Shown piece by piece: positions 24,960 through 37,743 of a DNA stretch of 64,000 nucleotides. The notes under the pieces are model-generated. The model saw nothing but the letters and a program-made list of their open reading frames with translations. It was not told where the DNA came from and did not search any database. Both the position numbers and the translations under genes were made by a program. The stretch is from positions 3,100,001-3,164,000 of the forward strand of contig JAUKTV010000002.1 of NCBI GenBank assembly GCA_030549205.1. The letters run 5' to 3'. Source of the stretch: Apiosordaria backusii. Its lineage: Eukaryota; Ascomycota; Sordariomycetes; Sordariales; Lasiosphaeriaceae. The number at the start of each line of letters is the position of its first letter. The first letter of the stretch is position 1.

Positions 24960-26459
24960 CTACAGCCGCCAGATCGTCGAAATTCGACGGCGCGCGCCGG
25001 ACATATTCCCCCTTTCTATCGAAGATGATGGCATAGACGTAGGCAGCTCTAGTGATCGGCCGCGATTGCTGAGGTCGAATAATAACCATCTCGAAAGTTT
25101 GCCGCCTACGTCAAGAACGGTTATTGTCAGCATTTAGATCATCGCTGGTAAAGGTGGAAAAAGGAGTCTCACACACATCTCCGAAGCGGTCATGATCAGT
25201 GCATCACTGGGCTTGACATCGGCCGTCAGCCTAGACAGAACGGCGGCGTTCATGGTCCAGACTTGGATGACAGACAGGAAGATGTTTCTGGGGGGAAGAT
25301 TTCGAGCGAGAGAACGATGCATTCCGCAGGATCGAAGGCGTCAAGAATCGTATTCCACAGGCAAAGATGGCTGTGTTGACGGAAACAAAGCAGAGTGCTG
25401 ACATGATGTAGGGGAACATTTGATGAAGGTATTGAGTACTCGGAGGAAATTTAGAGCTTGTATCTTGCCTAAATGTCTGGACTTGCAAAGTTGGGATGAA
25501 GTTGGAAAAGTTCACTTGATTGAAGAAGGAAGCGACAATCCACACACGAATCTTCAGGGCTGACTGAGGGAAAAAATGGCATTGGTCTTCTTCCCGTCGG
25601 CAACTTCAACGTCCATCGCTTCACCATTCAATATTCTTCCTGCATCCAACAAGCCGCCAGAAAATGCCCTCCAAGCCCAACTGCCAAGTCCCAGCTGAGG
25701 ACGATCCTGCATGAGGATCGCGGTATTGTTCCGAGAATGGTGATTCCGTCATTGTGCAAGTCTCCTTTTGGTTCAAGGGTCACCCCCATCATCATCGCCA
25801 TACCTTGACATCGCCCCAGGCTTCATGATTCTGAACTGAAACAGCTTTCGCATCTGACTACAACCTAGACATCACGGCAGTCTTGGAACATATATGCCTT
25901 GGCTTCGGAAGCTACAACTTGTCACTGTCGTTCTTCAAGGCCAACCAACCACCGATTAATTCTATCGAGCTTTAAGGTTAAGCCATTGTCGACGTTACTC
26001 ATCCGTCGCCGTTTAGCTCTCAGGAACCCCTATACGACACTCACATCCCTAGCGCGTAGGCAACACCATTTTCCGTCTCCCGTCAAATCATCACCTGGCT
26101 TGTTAAGTGCTGATTTAAGCTATACCTCCTGACGATGATGACCCTGCCTAGCCTATCACTCTCCCCACAACGCCCTACCCCCAGCTTTCTAGGCTGTCAC
26201 TTGAATGAAGAGAAATCTGATAAGGCAGGACAGGGAAACACAACATGGCTGCAAAGTAAGCGTTTCGCTCCGAAACGACAGCAGGTAGGCAGATCGACAG
26301 GAACGATGTCACCACCAGCGCCATCTTCCACACATCGAACTCGGTCGAGCTCAAGCCCCCATCCACCACCGCTTCCACTCTCCCGTTTTCGAGACCATAT
26401 TGTCGCCCTTCGGGCGCCATAACCTCTTTCCAACTCCGATCCAATCCCAAGACAGCCAC
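24960..26459 (-). pseudogene. Unrecognised broken or multi-exon minus-strand coding region
   Basis: Several minus-strand blocks look protein-coding in codon choice but do not join into one clean frame. Block 26459-26175 has a membrane-like segment (FDVWKMALVVTSFLSICLPA). Block 25751-25624 includes GTWQLGLEGIFWRLVG. Block 25558-25310 includes ALKIRVWIVASFF and FPYIMSALCFVSVNTAIFAC. Block 25323-25175 (NIFLSVIQVWTMNAAVLSRL) joins 25105-24960 through a canonical 69-nt intron with a GCTGAC branch and TAG acceptor, keeping frame to a stop at 24960. Between the third and fourth blocks the frame shifts with no acceptable splice pair. It could be a decayed membrane-protein gene or a real gene with an unresolved exon. 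The family is unknown. Confidence 0.3.
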
Positions 26460-28156
26460 CCTTGGCGCTCACTTACACACCCAACCCAACCCATCAAGCG
26501 CCACACATGCGCACTAACCTATCACCCAACACCCGCACCAATACCAATGTCGACACAACGCCTCAAGCCTTCCGCTTCAGCTTCTCACCTCAACCTTCCG
26601 AATCGACCACCAAGTCGCTCACCATCCCACGATGCTTCTGAAAGACGCCTGAGGCATTCTCTCTTCGCCACCAAAAGCCAAGCCTGTCAGCAGCACTTCT
26701 CCACACGCACTTTTCCACAACACATCCTCACTAACCTTATTCGTCTTTACTATCAGCAACGTAATGACGGAAGGAATACGCCAGTCAGCATATAGCTTCA
26801 CTCCTTTCCAAAATTCACTGTGATGCTCGTGATCTCATACTAGGAAGATCAAGGCATCAAAACTCTGCCCTCGGTGACGAAACAGTGGGTGTGTCTGTGC
26901 CATCCTCAGGCATTCAGATTCATGGCTTGCTCCAAAACCACTAGCAAGTAAGATTTTCTGGAGAACGGAGCGTAAGCAGCGTGTCCGAGTGAGATTGTAG
27001 TCTACGTGCCCGCCAGCCTTCCAGCCAAGGCCAAATTCCGTTGACAATTTCATTTTGGTTCTAGCTAAGCCTTGCGTCTGCGGGAATCTGGAGCGCATGT
27101 ATCGCCATAGGTGACTTGTTCTTGCCAAAGATTTCCAGCGTTGTTTGAGGTGTGAGACCTTGTTCCAACAGCTAGTTTGTCTGGTATCTGGAAATTCCAC
27201 ATCTCTGGTTGGATGCCCTAGCTCAGAAGACATGTTCCCTTTTGGGAAATGTTTCCCCATTTGGGCAGTAATAAGCAAAAGGGGGCTGTCTTGTAAAATC
27301 TATCCAATCATTTGTAGATAAAAAAAGTGCGATATCATCAATACAATCACATATATATCATCCTCCGCTACTAAATGTTCCCGTGGTATCAAGTAGTTCC
27401 AAATTTCCCTCCCATGATAATAGTTTGTAGTACATGAACATAAAACGTAAAATCACAAGAAAAAAGAAAAGAAAAAGCTGAACGAATCAACCTCCCATAA
27501 ACGCCCACAGTCACCCAAAGTGCATGCATGCATATGCCCCGCTCCCCCGATTCGGTGAGGTGAGCTGAGGAAGCGGGCAAACCCAGTGTGCACCACTTAG
27601 ATCACACCCAAAATGCAAAAGTGCACAACCGAGATGCCCCATTCTGCATGGGCAAAGGGCGGGAAACAGGAAAAACTTCCGCGAGATACCGAGCGAAACC
27701 GTCCCTGTTGAACCCGGCGTGATCTGCCTCTCCACCATATTTTCTCTTTTCGGGGTAGTCTCACCCCGAAGAATCAAACGTGGAGGGAGGAGGAGGAGGA
27801 GAGGGTTCCCCAATCTTCTTCCTCCTCGATTTGACCATGCAGCCACCCACCCCTTCCGATTCGATATCGACAAGTGTTCCTCCTATCACAATGACATGAT
27901 TGCCGCCGATATCCAACCACAACCCGAAGAGCCCCGCAGCACAAGAAAGCAGGCTCTTGTCAGGCTTCCAAAGTGGGCGGAAAACAGCGCATGTCCTCGA
28001 CTCTGTGTGTATCCTGGGTGAGAATAACTGGACGTCTGATGTCTCGGCAGTTCCGAAAGTTATAGATAGATAGGCTTGGGCACGATGGCATGGATGGGAA
28101 GTGCCATCCCCGAGGATGTTCGGCCGGCCAAAAAGGAATGGCGGGGGTGGCTTGTC
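26460..28156. other. Intergenic region downstream of the bZIP gene
   Basis: 1.7 kb. Open frames of 130-147 codons at 26400-26795 (plus) and 26835-27278 (minus) have no domain I recognise. AT-rich near 27300-27480. Nothing else is supported. Confidence 0.45.
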
Positions 28157-28911
28157 TCAGTTGAGCGAATATCCTGGATTCAGATCCGGATAGACAAACA
28201 ATTCCATATCGAGACCCTCGGCTCCTGCTGTCTCCAATCCCATGCCGTGATGTGAGCTGCCATATGCCATGTCGGGTTGCGGATGATATCCCTGCTGGTC
28301 CTCGAGCCGCGACCGTCTGAGGGAGATGTATTCAGCATGGAGTGTTGCATAGGCCTGGTTGAGAACATCATTCCGCTGCTTGGCATCGTTGAGCATCTGC
28401 TCAAGATCCTTAATTCTCTGATCCTTCCGCTCGCGATAAGCCCTCTGAGAAGCACGGTTCTGTGCTCGACGTCTCTGTTCGCAAACAATGTGTCAGTGAA
28501 ACATTCAGAGACCACCGAGGAGGGGTCAAGGCTACGGGGTTGACGGCCACCAATTGGCCGCATGGAAGTTTTACGTACCGACAAGACGGAAGGAGGGGCA
28601 TTCTTGTATCGGTTCTCACGCTTCCTCTTAGCTGCTGGCTTCTGCTGCTGGTCGGGCTGTCCAGACTCCTCCTCGTGTTCCGTACTTGGGTACACGCTTG
28701 CAAAACTGGTGAGATCCGCGGTAGATGCCATATCGTACTGTTTTTGTGAAGTCAGCATTGCTTACTATACAAACCGGTGGGTCAGACAAGAACTCACGGT
28801 TGAATTGCTGGGGCTTTGTGATCCAGAGGAGTAGTGTTCTCCGTCCCCATACACGTAATATAGCGAGTTGGAAGGTGACGGCATGTCGATAGCGCTTCCA
28901 AAGTCTTCCAT
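28157..28911 (-). CDS. Yap-like bZIP transcription factor, 196 aa
   Basis: Small nuclear DNA-binding protein. Three exons: 28911-28798, 28737-28579 and 28474-28157, all phase 0, with GTGAGT and GTACGT donors. The N-terminal 75 residues are acidic and Ser-rich (MEDFGSAIDMPSPSNS; STEHEEESGQPDQQQ). The basic region is KRKRENRYKNAPPSVLSRRR followed by AQNRASQRAYRERKDQR, with the core N97-R98-A99-S100-Q101-R102 of fungal AP-1-like factors. The zipper has heptad positions L115, A122, L129 and L136. The tail is Gly/His/Tyr-rich and ends YPDLNPGYSLN. There is no C-terminal Cys-rich redox domain of the Yap1 type, so direct oxidant sensing is not suggested. The start at 28911 is preferred to an upstream in-frame Met at 28953 because the latter adds a leader-like segment. 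Confidence 0.88.
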
Positions 28912-31900
28912 GTCGTTGATGATAAAGAGCTTGGTGTATGTCAAGATATACAAAGCAAGAAGCTGGTGGCGAGTATGTGACTAATATTGGGAGCGATCAG
29001 TGTAATGATGGTTGATGCAAGTAAGATGGGTCTCGAGGCCAAGGCTGGTGAAGACCGGGAAGAGTGTTATTATATCCATCGAGAGCCTGACACCGGATCC
29101 AGGTCGGCTGTTGACAAGAGGTCTCCATAGGGCAAGGCGAGACCAATCCGCGTGGCAGCGGCGTCGGAATACGGTACATGTCGATGTAGTCCAGGAGAGG
29201 GTCCCAAGAGTGTACATTGTAGTGTACACTAGGCTGTCAAACAGGGGTCTAGTGTGGAGCATTTGATGATGGGGTGTGTATGTACATACCTTCGCGGCGC
29301 CAGGGGACAGTCACGCCAGCGAAGTACTTTGTACCCGACCTGACCTGCATGGGATGGGACCTCAAGGCGCAATCTGGAGACCGCCCTTCTGCACATGCAT
29401 CCGCATCTTATTGTGTGTGATTTGCAGGCACTTTGCTCATGAAGTGACGGACGGAAAGGAACGTTGACTCCTCATCCGAGTCCCGTTCGGAAACACCTGT
29501 CCATGGGCCAAGTGCTGCTTGGGAGTGCTAGACACTCGCAACCCAGGAACCGGTTTTTCTAGGATGGAACCGCGTAACGGTGTATTCTCGGGGGACGCCG
29601 TTCGGTATTGTGAATTCCAATTCACCCCTTCTTTCCCCATTCGGAGCGAGGTATGTTGATGAGCCAGTAGAAAGTCTTGGTTTTTCTCTCACCTGCATCG
29701 CTCCCAGCAGTCAGCAGATACCGCGAAGCCCCGAGCTTCCAATGCTTTCATAATCTGCTATTCCTGTCATGCTTGCGAGCATCGACAGTCGCAACGGCCG
29801 GGATCTCGGTGTTCTTGGGAGTGACGTCAAGAAAGCAGGCTTCACCATCGGCTATTGACAAAGCAGACGATGAGTAAACATGAAATAACTTCCAGCAGAG
29901 CGTTATTGAAAGACGAGACTGTGTATGTGCCGAAAGCTGGTTTGGGCCGCGCCACTGGACGGCGCTGCCGAGAGCCCTGTAAGGCTTGGAGCAGAACACC
30001 CTCTACCTCCCCAAGGCTGCCTGCAGCGAGAAATGGGACACTGTTGAGAAGAGGGTTTCAGCCGCCAGCTATTGGTATGAAAACCCGCTCATACACCCGC
30101 CAAGCGGCTGTGATTGGTGGAGGCAGGCTGCCCTTTGCAGATTTGCAACCTTCTATCCATCTCTGTCAGCAACACCTCAATCTTTTCGCAGCGGAGTCGA
30201 AGGATGACAAACATCTTGACCATTTTCTCGTGAGCCTAAATGGTTGCAAGTATGGAGGCAAAGAAGACGGCGAAACGGTTTCCTGTTTCGATTCGCGTTG
30301 CGGGGGATGAAACGGTGCTAGAGCAATGGTTCGGTGGGATGATGATGATGGCGGACGCGGCTATACGAGCCGCCCAGTCGTAGAAATCGCTGCTCGGGAC
30401 GTCGGCTCTAGCGTCGGGCAGGGGAGACACCACCCTAATTAGGCGCCGCTGCCGACGGGATTCACCTCAGGATTTGTCGGTGTAATACGTAGCAACAAAA
30501 CGACGATCATGGGAATTACTTCTTGGAGGCACCAGTTTATCAAACTGGGAAGGGGAGATACACAGCTTCCTCGATTCATCGTGGCCAGAAAGCTTGAACC
30601 ACACTGCACCAGATACAATCGGCAAGCGCAACTGCAATGCAGGCATATCGGCCAGGATCCCCACCTGCCCTGGCCGTTCGATCGAAGGTGACGCGATGTA
30701 GGCATTGTGCGATGCTTACTTGCCATTGGGGCGCTTTCACTCCTGAATCTCAATGAGGTTAAGTTTGAGAGAATGCCCGCTCGATATTGCGCCCAGTACT
30801 CTGTATGAGACACGCGTCCCCCGGGTTCGACGACAACGAGACCAGGAAGGGATTATTGGGATTTCTGTTCAGTGTGGGGGCGGGCCATCGAACAAAGATC
30901 CGGAAGCTGCCCGAGACACCCCCCATGGGCTGGATGTGGCTGGGAGCTAGTCAATCGACGTGAAGCTTGGCCGTCCATTGACAGCGTCCAAAACATTGTT
31001 GCCTGGGATTCTGTGCGTATCGAACATTGGCGATTGATGATGTGCGTTTGTGGGGTTGATGTTGTGCGATTGAAGTCAAGATGGTATCGATTTCCCAGGG
31101 TTCTTCATCCTATCACTTTCGTTCTCCACCCGGCCATTACCCCGGGGTTATTGTGGGGCACTTCTTACCTGGTGATTCCAAACATAGTGTATTCCAAAAT
31201 GTCAACCTGAAATAAGACCAGGCATCGAGGAAAACAACCATATACGGCTATCGGGTCCCAGAGAGAGGTCGCAAAGATCTTGATACAGGATCTGCTACCT
31301 ACTAGATATTGCTATTTCTGGCACCGATGCAGGTTCATGCAAAGGTGCGGTTGACCACGCTGTGAAACTTTATTTCAACACTGTGCAAGACACTGTTCGT
31401 TCACATACTTTACCTGTCGAACCACGAAGCGCAAAGCTATTTGACAGAGGTTAAGAAACGGCAATCTATCCCGCTCAAGTTATCATCTGCTAATGTATGT
31501 CCCGGCTCAGATCATTCTTCACAGCCCATTCCAGCAAAGGCAATAGCTGGGAAAGAGAAAGGCAAGGCAGATCGGTTGACCTAGAGACAGGCCCAAACAC
31601 AAAAGCCATCGTGTAGCCATGCGGTTGACGCAGTACCTAGCTTTCGTGGCGTTACTGCTCCAACAAAACCAGCCCTCTGGGTCCGGAGCTGAGTTGGACG
31701 ACACCCACGAAGCCCAAAGATAGAGGATGCCAAGGCTCGTTATCCAGCGGCCCGTCGAGTGATGCAGGGCCGTACTGCAGCAAACAAGGCGCTGACGGGA
31801 TAACCTTAACCAGATCTGATATGCATATGATCTCGACTCGTGGAACTTTTGTTGTTTTCTTGATCCCTGGGCATATGTGAGCCTAGAACAAGAGGGGAAA

Positions 31901-34900
31901 TGACAGAAGTCTGAGCACATATAGTTAATCCCACCAAGATACCGGCATCCAGCAAAAACGTCCTGAACACTCGTCGGGGGCTCCATTCTTCACTCGTCTC
32001 TCTTCAGCGTTGGGGGCTGCCAAGACCAGTGGTGAGATTGATGTATGTCACCTAAAGAACGGGCAGACGGCCCGCTTGCAGCTCACGTTGACATTTGTTT
32101 TGAGAAAATGCAAGATATCGGATGGTTCGTGACCGCATTCTTGCGAGCCGTTCGTAGCACACTTTCCATGCTTGTCACTTACACCGGAGCGGAGGAGATT
32201 GAAACGAGTAGGTTGGGAAAAGCGGGTCTCAGTCAACTCGCCTTGCCCTAAGGGGAAGACGACACATTCCAGATTTAAGCTTAACGGTGCCAAGACTCCG
32301 TCTTTTGAGACTAATTGACCAATCAGACAATCGCCTGACGCCCCATGTTTGGCAGGCACCCCGACAGCTTACCCCACATGCTGACCGAAGCTGACGTCGG
32401 GCTTATGGACGCTTATCAAATTCCATTGCGCTTTTTTTTCTCCATCACATCCCCAATGAATCACATGTATCAACACCATCGGAGAGCGGTTGGGGTCCAT
32501 ATCCGATGGCTTCGGCTGGCCCACCCCCGCATCTGGTATTTTGCTCGCTCTATTGTGTTCCTCTATCTTTGCCGTCCACAGTTCTCGACGTGAGCCCAAC
32601 TATTCATCCCACGTCAGATGGCGGACCCAGCATCGAAAACCCCAGAAACTCTCCAATTGTACACACAGAACCTTATCCCCGTTGCATCCGCCCAAAACCT
32701 GACAACGGTTCTGTCATGTTACACAACTGATCGACCGACAGTCTGCCCGGGAACCTATCAGCGGCCACAATCACGCAAGGTCGAGCTGACTCGGTTCGAC
32801 TTCACATTCAAATCACCCATGATACATGATAACGCGGCTGCAAACTAACGAAACGGATTTGTTTCCTGGCACTGACTTGTCGCAGGACCCAGGTCACCTT
32901 CCTAGCATAGGCTGTATCTCAGCGCGGCATGCGATTCAAAACATGCAAAGGTCAAATTCGGACTCGGTTCAAGTCTCCAACCAACGCCCTCGCATGGCCT
33001 GAAGTGAAAACTTCCAAGAAGCCTTCGGGATCCCCTCCGGAGCACCCTCAAATGAACAGTCACTTGCTCTGTTCAAATGCGGCACAGGTTACTATCTGGG
33101 CAGCCTCGGGCCCCTATTTCGCACATCGCAAGCCAGAACGGTTTTCCGGGGAGACATCTTGATGTTTCCAGGCCAGGCACCCGTATTTCCTGCAGACGCC
33201 CAATATCTCCAGCGCTTCTAGAATGGAAGACGCCACGTTTGTCCTCGCCATGGGCCTGCAGTTTGGAGTCTACCTTGCGTATGCAGCAACACGAGCTTTG
33301 TCTTGAGCACTAGTGGAAGAGGCTGGATCCAGGGCGGGTCGATGTCAGTAGCATGCCGCCTACATCTCTGCTGTATGCACATACACGATGCCCGAGATCC
33401 GTATCACAGCATTCTGCCATGAACAAGGCTTGAGATGCAAGTCGTCATTGACTCTGCCCCAGGCTGTAATCGACATCCGCAGTAATGCTACGGTATCTTG
33501 CGCACATCGTCCTCGTCCAAATTGACAGTAACCCTTGCCAGGTGGTCGCCCGAGTCCCTTCCGACAACAGATACCTCGCCACGATGAACGCGCAATTGCA
33601 CTTAACATACATTCACAACTCGAATTCTAAGGTGAGTATGTTTTCAATTTCCATTTCAGTCTTGGTTTTGCGCTGCAGCCCCAATTGGTCGTCTTTCAAT
33701 CACATCTATGCAAGCTGAACACCCCCCTAATGCAAGCCAGCTCCGTTCGCCTAGCACTCACTCCCATGCTCCACGTGTTTTTGGGGCAGCAAATAGCGAT
33801 GAAGCGGTGACCTTAACAATTTTCTTCATGCAAGATGCAACCTTTATGCACCACCCTTGTCTCCGTCCCCCCAGCCGCGCGCAGCTTTGCAGTTCGACCC
33901 TCCTTCATGTTACCCCCAGCCTTGCACATCTTCCCCCTCTCTGGCTTGTTCAGTTGCCCAGGTTCGGTGATGTCTCGCCGCTATCCCGCAATTCCGTCGT
34001 CGGGCGGGATATAGAGGGACAAGACAGATAGATCGTGCATATCGAACGCGGGAAGGACGATGCAGAAGTGGCCTGATAATGTCGTCATATGTTTTCCGTT
34101 CAAAGATCTTTCACACTTGACATTGGGCGTAGTAGCGGCGGCCTGAGCCGTCAGGTATGGTGGTTAGGTACGGATAGACAGTAGGCTATCCAGATGTTTG
34201 TTCTACAGCATACTGCTACATGCCTAATATCCAAGGCAACTCTGATGAGCTTCCGAGCCTCACCGATCGAGAAGATCCGCAGGGGATGGGAAAAGCTCCT
34301 TGCTTTTCCAATTATCGGTTCTATTCACGCACCACGCGTTGACCTTGATGGGCGAGCGAACTACCAGGTACTAGGTAACCCTGATATTCCAAAGCTGTAA
34401 TAGTGCCTCAAGACGGATGCACCGGCCGTCTTTACCGGAACCTACTACTACCGCACATTATCAAATAGATGACATGACGATGATGGGTAACCAACCAGCC
34501 AAGCATTCAATGGCTACCTCATCCGTTCAGTTTCTAGGCTACCTTACTTGTGTAAGTTTGTAGATAATTCCAATCCCGCACCTGTGAGGCTTTATCGTGG
34601 AACGAATGTCAGATTACGGTTATACCTTCTTTTGCCGGGTTATAGATAAGTGCACTTACTTCTACGGGCTCTCCTCAGCCATGCTCACATAGCTACCGTA
34701 AAATAACAAGATGGCATACAATGGGTAAAGACGTCACGTATGGTTAGATACCTCACCTGTAAATCTCTGGATACCTAATGCCAATCTCATACTCCCCTAA
34801 CCCTAAGTAATTATAACCGACAGCGGACTGACAAACGATGACGAAAAATGCGTAATTTACGGCTATGTCATTATATCTTCAGCCTGGTGCCTGCTCTGTG

Positions 34901-36080
34901 TCCAAGTATACAGGACCTTGGTCGAATTCCATACTCATCACATCCGGTTCAAGGCTGGTAGCATATACTCCTCTCAGAGCCTGGCGGTTTGATCTTTATC
35001 GAGCTTCACTATCGTGAAATGGCTTCGAGAAAAGCTGTGATGATATTCTGTAAATTGTAGCTTCAAGGCAGCAGCAAGTTCGTTCGAAGTCGCGACTCCC
35101 TCAGTCAGTGATGATAATACGACGAAATGTGAGGAGTGTATCTGTACATCTATGTCAAACAACGTACACAGTATCTTATGTATGTAACAGGGGTATCGTT
35201 TCTTTTTTTTCCTTTTCATCCATCCCCCAAGTGCTAGCACACGGGCTAATAGAACACCAAAGCCCAAGAAGTGAACAGTGAGCAGTCCACACCGAAAACC
35301 TAGGAGCACGACAAGACGTAACCCTCAGTTGAGCCTCATACCGCCTCAGCCCTAATATCCCATAACTTGAACCAACAGATCCCAAGTTGGGTATGTAGCA
35401 TCAATGTCAGAGTTGTATCCATGATATGAACCAACATCCCCCCATCGTCGCACCCGACCGGACCGATCTGAGATGCGAGCTTTGCTTGCTCCCATTTGCT
35501 CTTCAATGATCCCACCCTTCCCCCCACTCCTTCCTGACCTGGCTTTGAGCCGAGGTCTCAACATGAGTGTCGAGACCGCTTGAGTCAACACCGGTTAGAA
35601 TGGCGAGTATGCTTGGTGCAATGGGTTCGGTCAAGTCCATCCAATGGGATCTTTGACTCGTGAGCGAAAGGACCGAATAACAATGACAGCAGCGGCGCTC
35701 GGTTTCAATGTCGCTACTGCCAAGGTGTCCCCGGATATGTTGACACCTGGGACATGCTGATTTGTATCCTCTCCCTTTTTGTGCGACCCACAACCAACTG
35801 CCGTCCCTGATTTGACATGAGCAGTTTGTCCAAGACTGACAAGGCGTGTGATTGGGTGATATGAGGTAGGCAAAATAGTCAGCATCAGAACATCCCACCC
35901 CCTCATGCCCAGTTCAGTCAATGAGAAATGGGCTCAACACTGAACCCCTAACCATAGTTCTCAGTCCCGTTACCCATCGTCCAGAGAATTCCTCGCTCCT
36001 CCCTGTCCAATCCACATGAGCTCTCCAAACATGCAGCCACGCTGCCTCACCAGCCTTTATCTGCGTAGACACTAGGCAGT
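28912..36080. other. Gene-poor region of 7.2 kb
   Basis: No gene is supported here. Many frames of 60-155 codons occur on both strands, the longest on minus at 31519-31986 and 35503-35898, but they overlap each other and carry no domain or splice pattern. The proximal part must hold the bZIP promoter. A short telomere-like repeat occurs at 34794-34807. Base composition is not visibly skewed toward the TA-rich pattern expected of heavily RIP-mutated repeats. Confidence 0.45.
34794..34807 (+). repeat. Interstitial telomere-like repeat, two units
   Basis: CCCCTAACCCTAAG contains two CCCTAA units, the complement of the fungal telomere repeat TTAGGG, inside a gene-poor region. Two units are compatible with chance. 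Confidence 0.4.
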
Positions 36081-37743
36081 TTACCTCGGCACCACACCCC
36101 CCGGCATAATCCTCTTCTTCCCCTTCTTCTCCCCCTCACCCTCCCCATTCAACTTCCTCAACCCCTCCTCCACCTCCCTCTCATATACCCCCTTATCCTC
36201 CACCTCCATCTTCCTGATCATCTCCCTGGCCTGCTCAAACTTCCTCCTCGCCTCCTCCGGCTTCCCCTGCAGCGCTAGGATACTCCCATAGTTGATCACC
36301 GCCGCCGCGCAAGCCTGATCGCACTCCTCCGTCCTTTCCTCTCCCTTGGTTCTATTCGCCTGCGCAATGGCGTTTTGCGCCCACCTTTCCGCTGCATCTA
36401 GGTAGGCACTCCTCTGCTGCTTGGCAGTGGCGAAGATCTTGGAGGCGTCCTGCTCCATGAGGGCGTCGACGGGGGAGTCACCTGGGGGAAGGAGGGGGTG
36501 CTCGGCGAAGGAGGTTGATATGTTGGACACTAGGCACATGATGTTAGTTTAGGATCGGCAAAAAAGGGGAGGAAAAAAGGGGGGACGTACTCAACATGGC
36601 AGTATGACAAGGTAGATCGCACATCCTCAGCGCTTGGAAAAGCAAAGGCACAGCTAAATGATGCTGGGCCTGGCTTTGGTAGTCATGCGCAAGTGATTCT
36701 AATGTGCCGCCGATTTCTTCGGGTGTCATCCATTTCCCTTCTCCTTCTTTGAGTCCTTCTTTTTGGCGTCTGGCCAACTCGCGAAGGTTGGTTTCTACCG
36801 CCCAGACGAGCTTCTCGTGGGCGGTTTCCCGCTCGAGGACGTGTTCATCCGAGTAGAGGGAGGCGAGCTTGACGGCAATGCTGATTGATTTCATCAGGAG
36901 GCGGGTGCGTTTGCCGCGGAAGGTTTCTTTTGGTTGGATGGGGGTGCTGTCGGGGTTGGTAGGTGGTTGTTGTGGTTGAGCGGTAGAGTCTGACTCTGAA
37001 TTGGATCCTTCTTCTTCAACTGGTGGTGGGGGAATCACTACCATTTTGACCTCTCCTGGTGTCTCGCCCTCAACAGCCTTGATAGCATGCTGCGGCTTGT
37101 AGTTCTTCTGCCCGGGAAGGATCTCCTCCTTTTCAGCCTTTTCAAAAGCAACGATCCAGCGCTGGCAGTCGGAGAGGAGGTTCTCGAGAATGTGGATTGC
37201 GTTGCGGTGGTTGTCGATTTTCTCGAGCCAGTCGGCGAGTTTGAGCTTGATGCCCATTACTTCGTCGGAGAAGTGGTCGAGTTTGTGCTCTTGGCAGAGC
37301 TCGATGGCTTGCTTGTAGTAGGCCAGGGCGCGCTTGGTGTCCCGCTTGAAGTCACCGAAGTAGAGGGCTTTCCTCAGGGCGAACGCAACGTCCTCGGGGA
37401 AGACGGTGAAGGTTGGGGAGTTGTAGTAGGCAAAGTATTGGTAAAAGGTGAAGGCGAGGAAGCACATTGAGAGCGTGGCACCAATGACACCAATTACCAG
37501 ACCTATCGGCTCTTCTTTCCATGTTTGCCTGAGTGTTGTCTTTTTCGTGATTTCCCATCCTCTCTTCATGTCCCGTTTCCACAGCGTCCAGAATGTTGAC
37601 CATAACCCACGTTTGAGCTGTTCCTTGAACTGTTTCTCTTGCCCTTCTTCTTGCTCTCCATCTTTCCCTTGCCATTGTTGTTGGTTTGAACCCTGGCCTG
37701 CCCTTGTCCTGGTGGTGGTGGGGTTGTCGATTTTAGACGGCAT
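36081..37743 (-). CDS. mgr3: Mgr3-like TPR protein of the mitochondrial inner membrane, 533 aa
   Basis: Resembles fungal Mgr3, an adaptor that helps deliver substrates to the i-AAA protease in the mitochondrial inner membrane. Exons are 37743-36591 and 36529-36081; the 61-nt intron has a GTACGT donor, CTAAC branch and TAG acceptor. One membrane helix lies at about residues 81-103 (GLVIGVIGATLSMCFLAFTF). After it, helical TPR-like repeats face the other side: KRALAYYKQAIELCQEHKLD, LADWLEKIDNHRNAIHILEN, HDYQSQAQHHLAVPLLFQAL and INYGSILALQGKPEEARRKF. A Ser/Pro/Gln-rich loop separates the first and second halves. The tail is Lys/Gly-rich. The frame starting at 37743 lacks an obvious presequence, but presequence-like peptides occur in other frames just upstream (see findings), so the N-terminus is uncertain. 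Confidence 0.75.

Noticed and set aside
26835..27278. Minus-strand frame of 147 codons
   Set aside because: No domain, signal or splice support; considered chance.
31519..31986. Minus-strand frame of 155 codons
   Set aside because: Unusual Trp/Cys-rich composition, no domain, no splice context and many competing frames.
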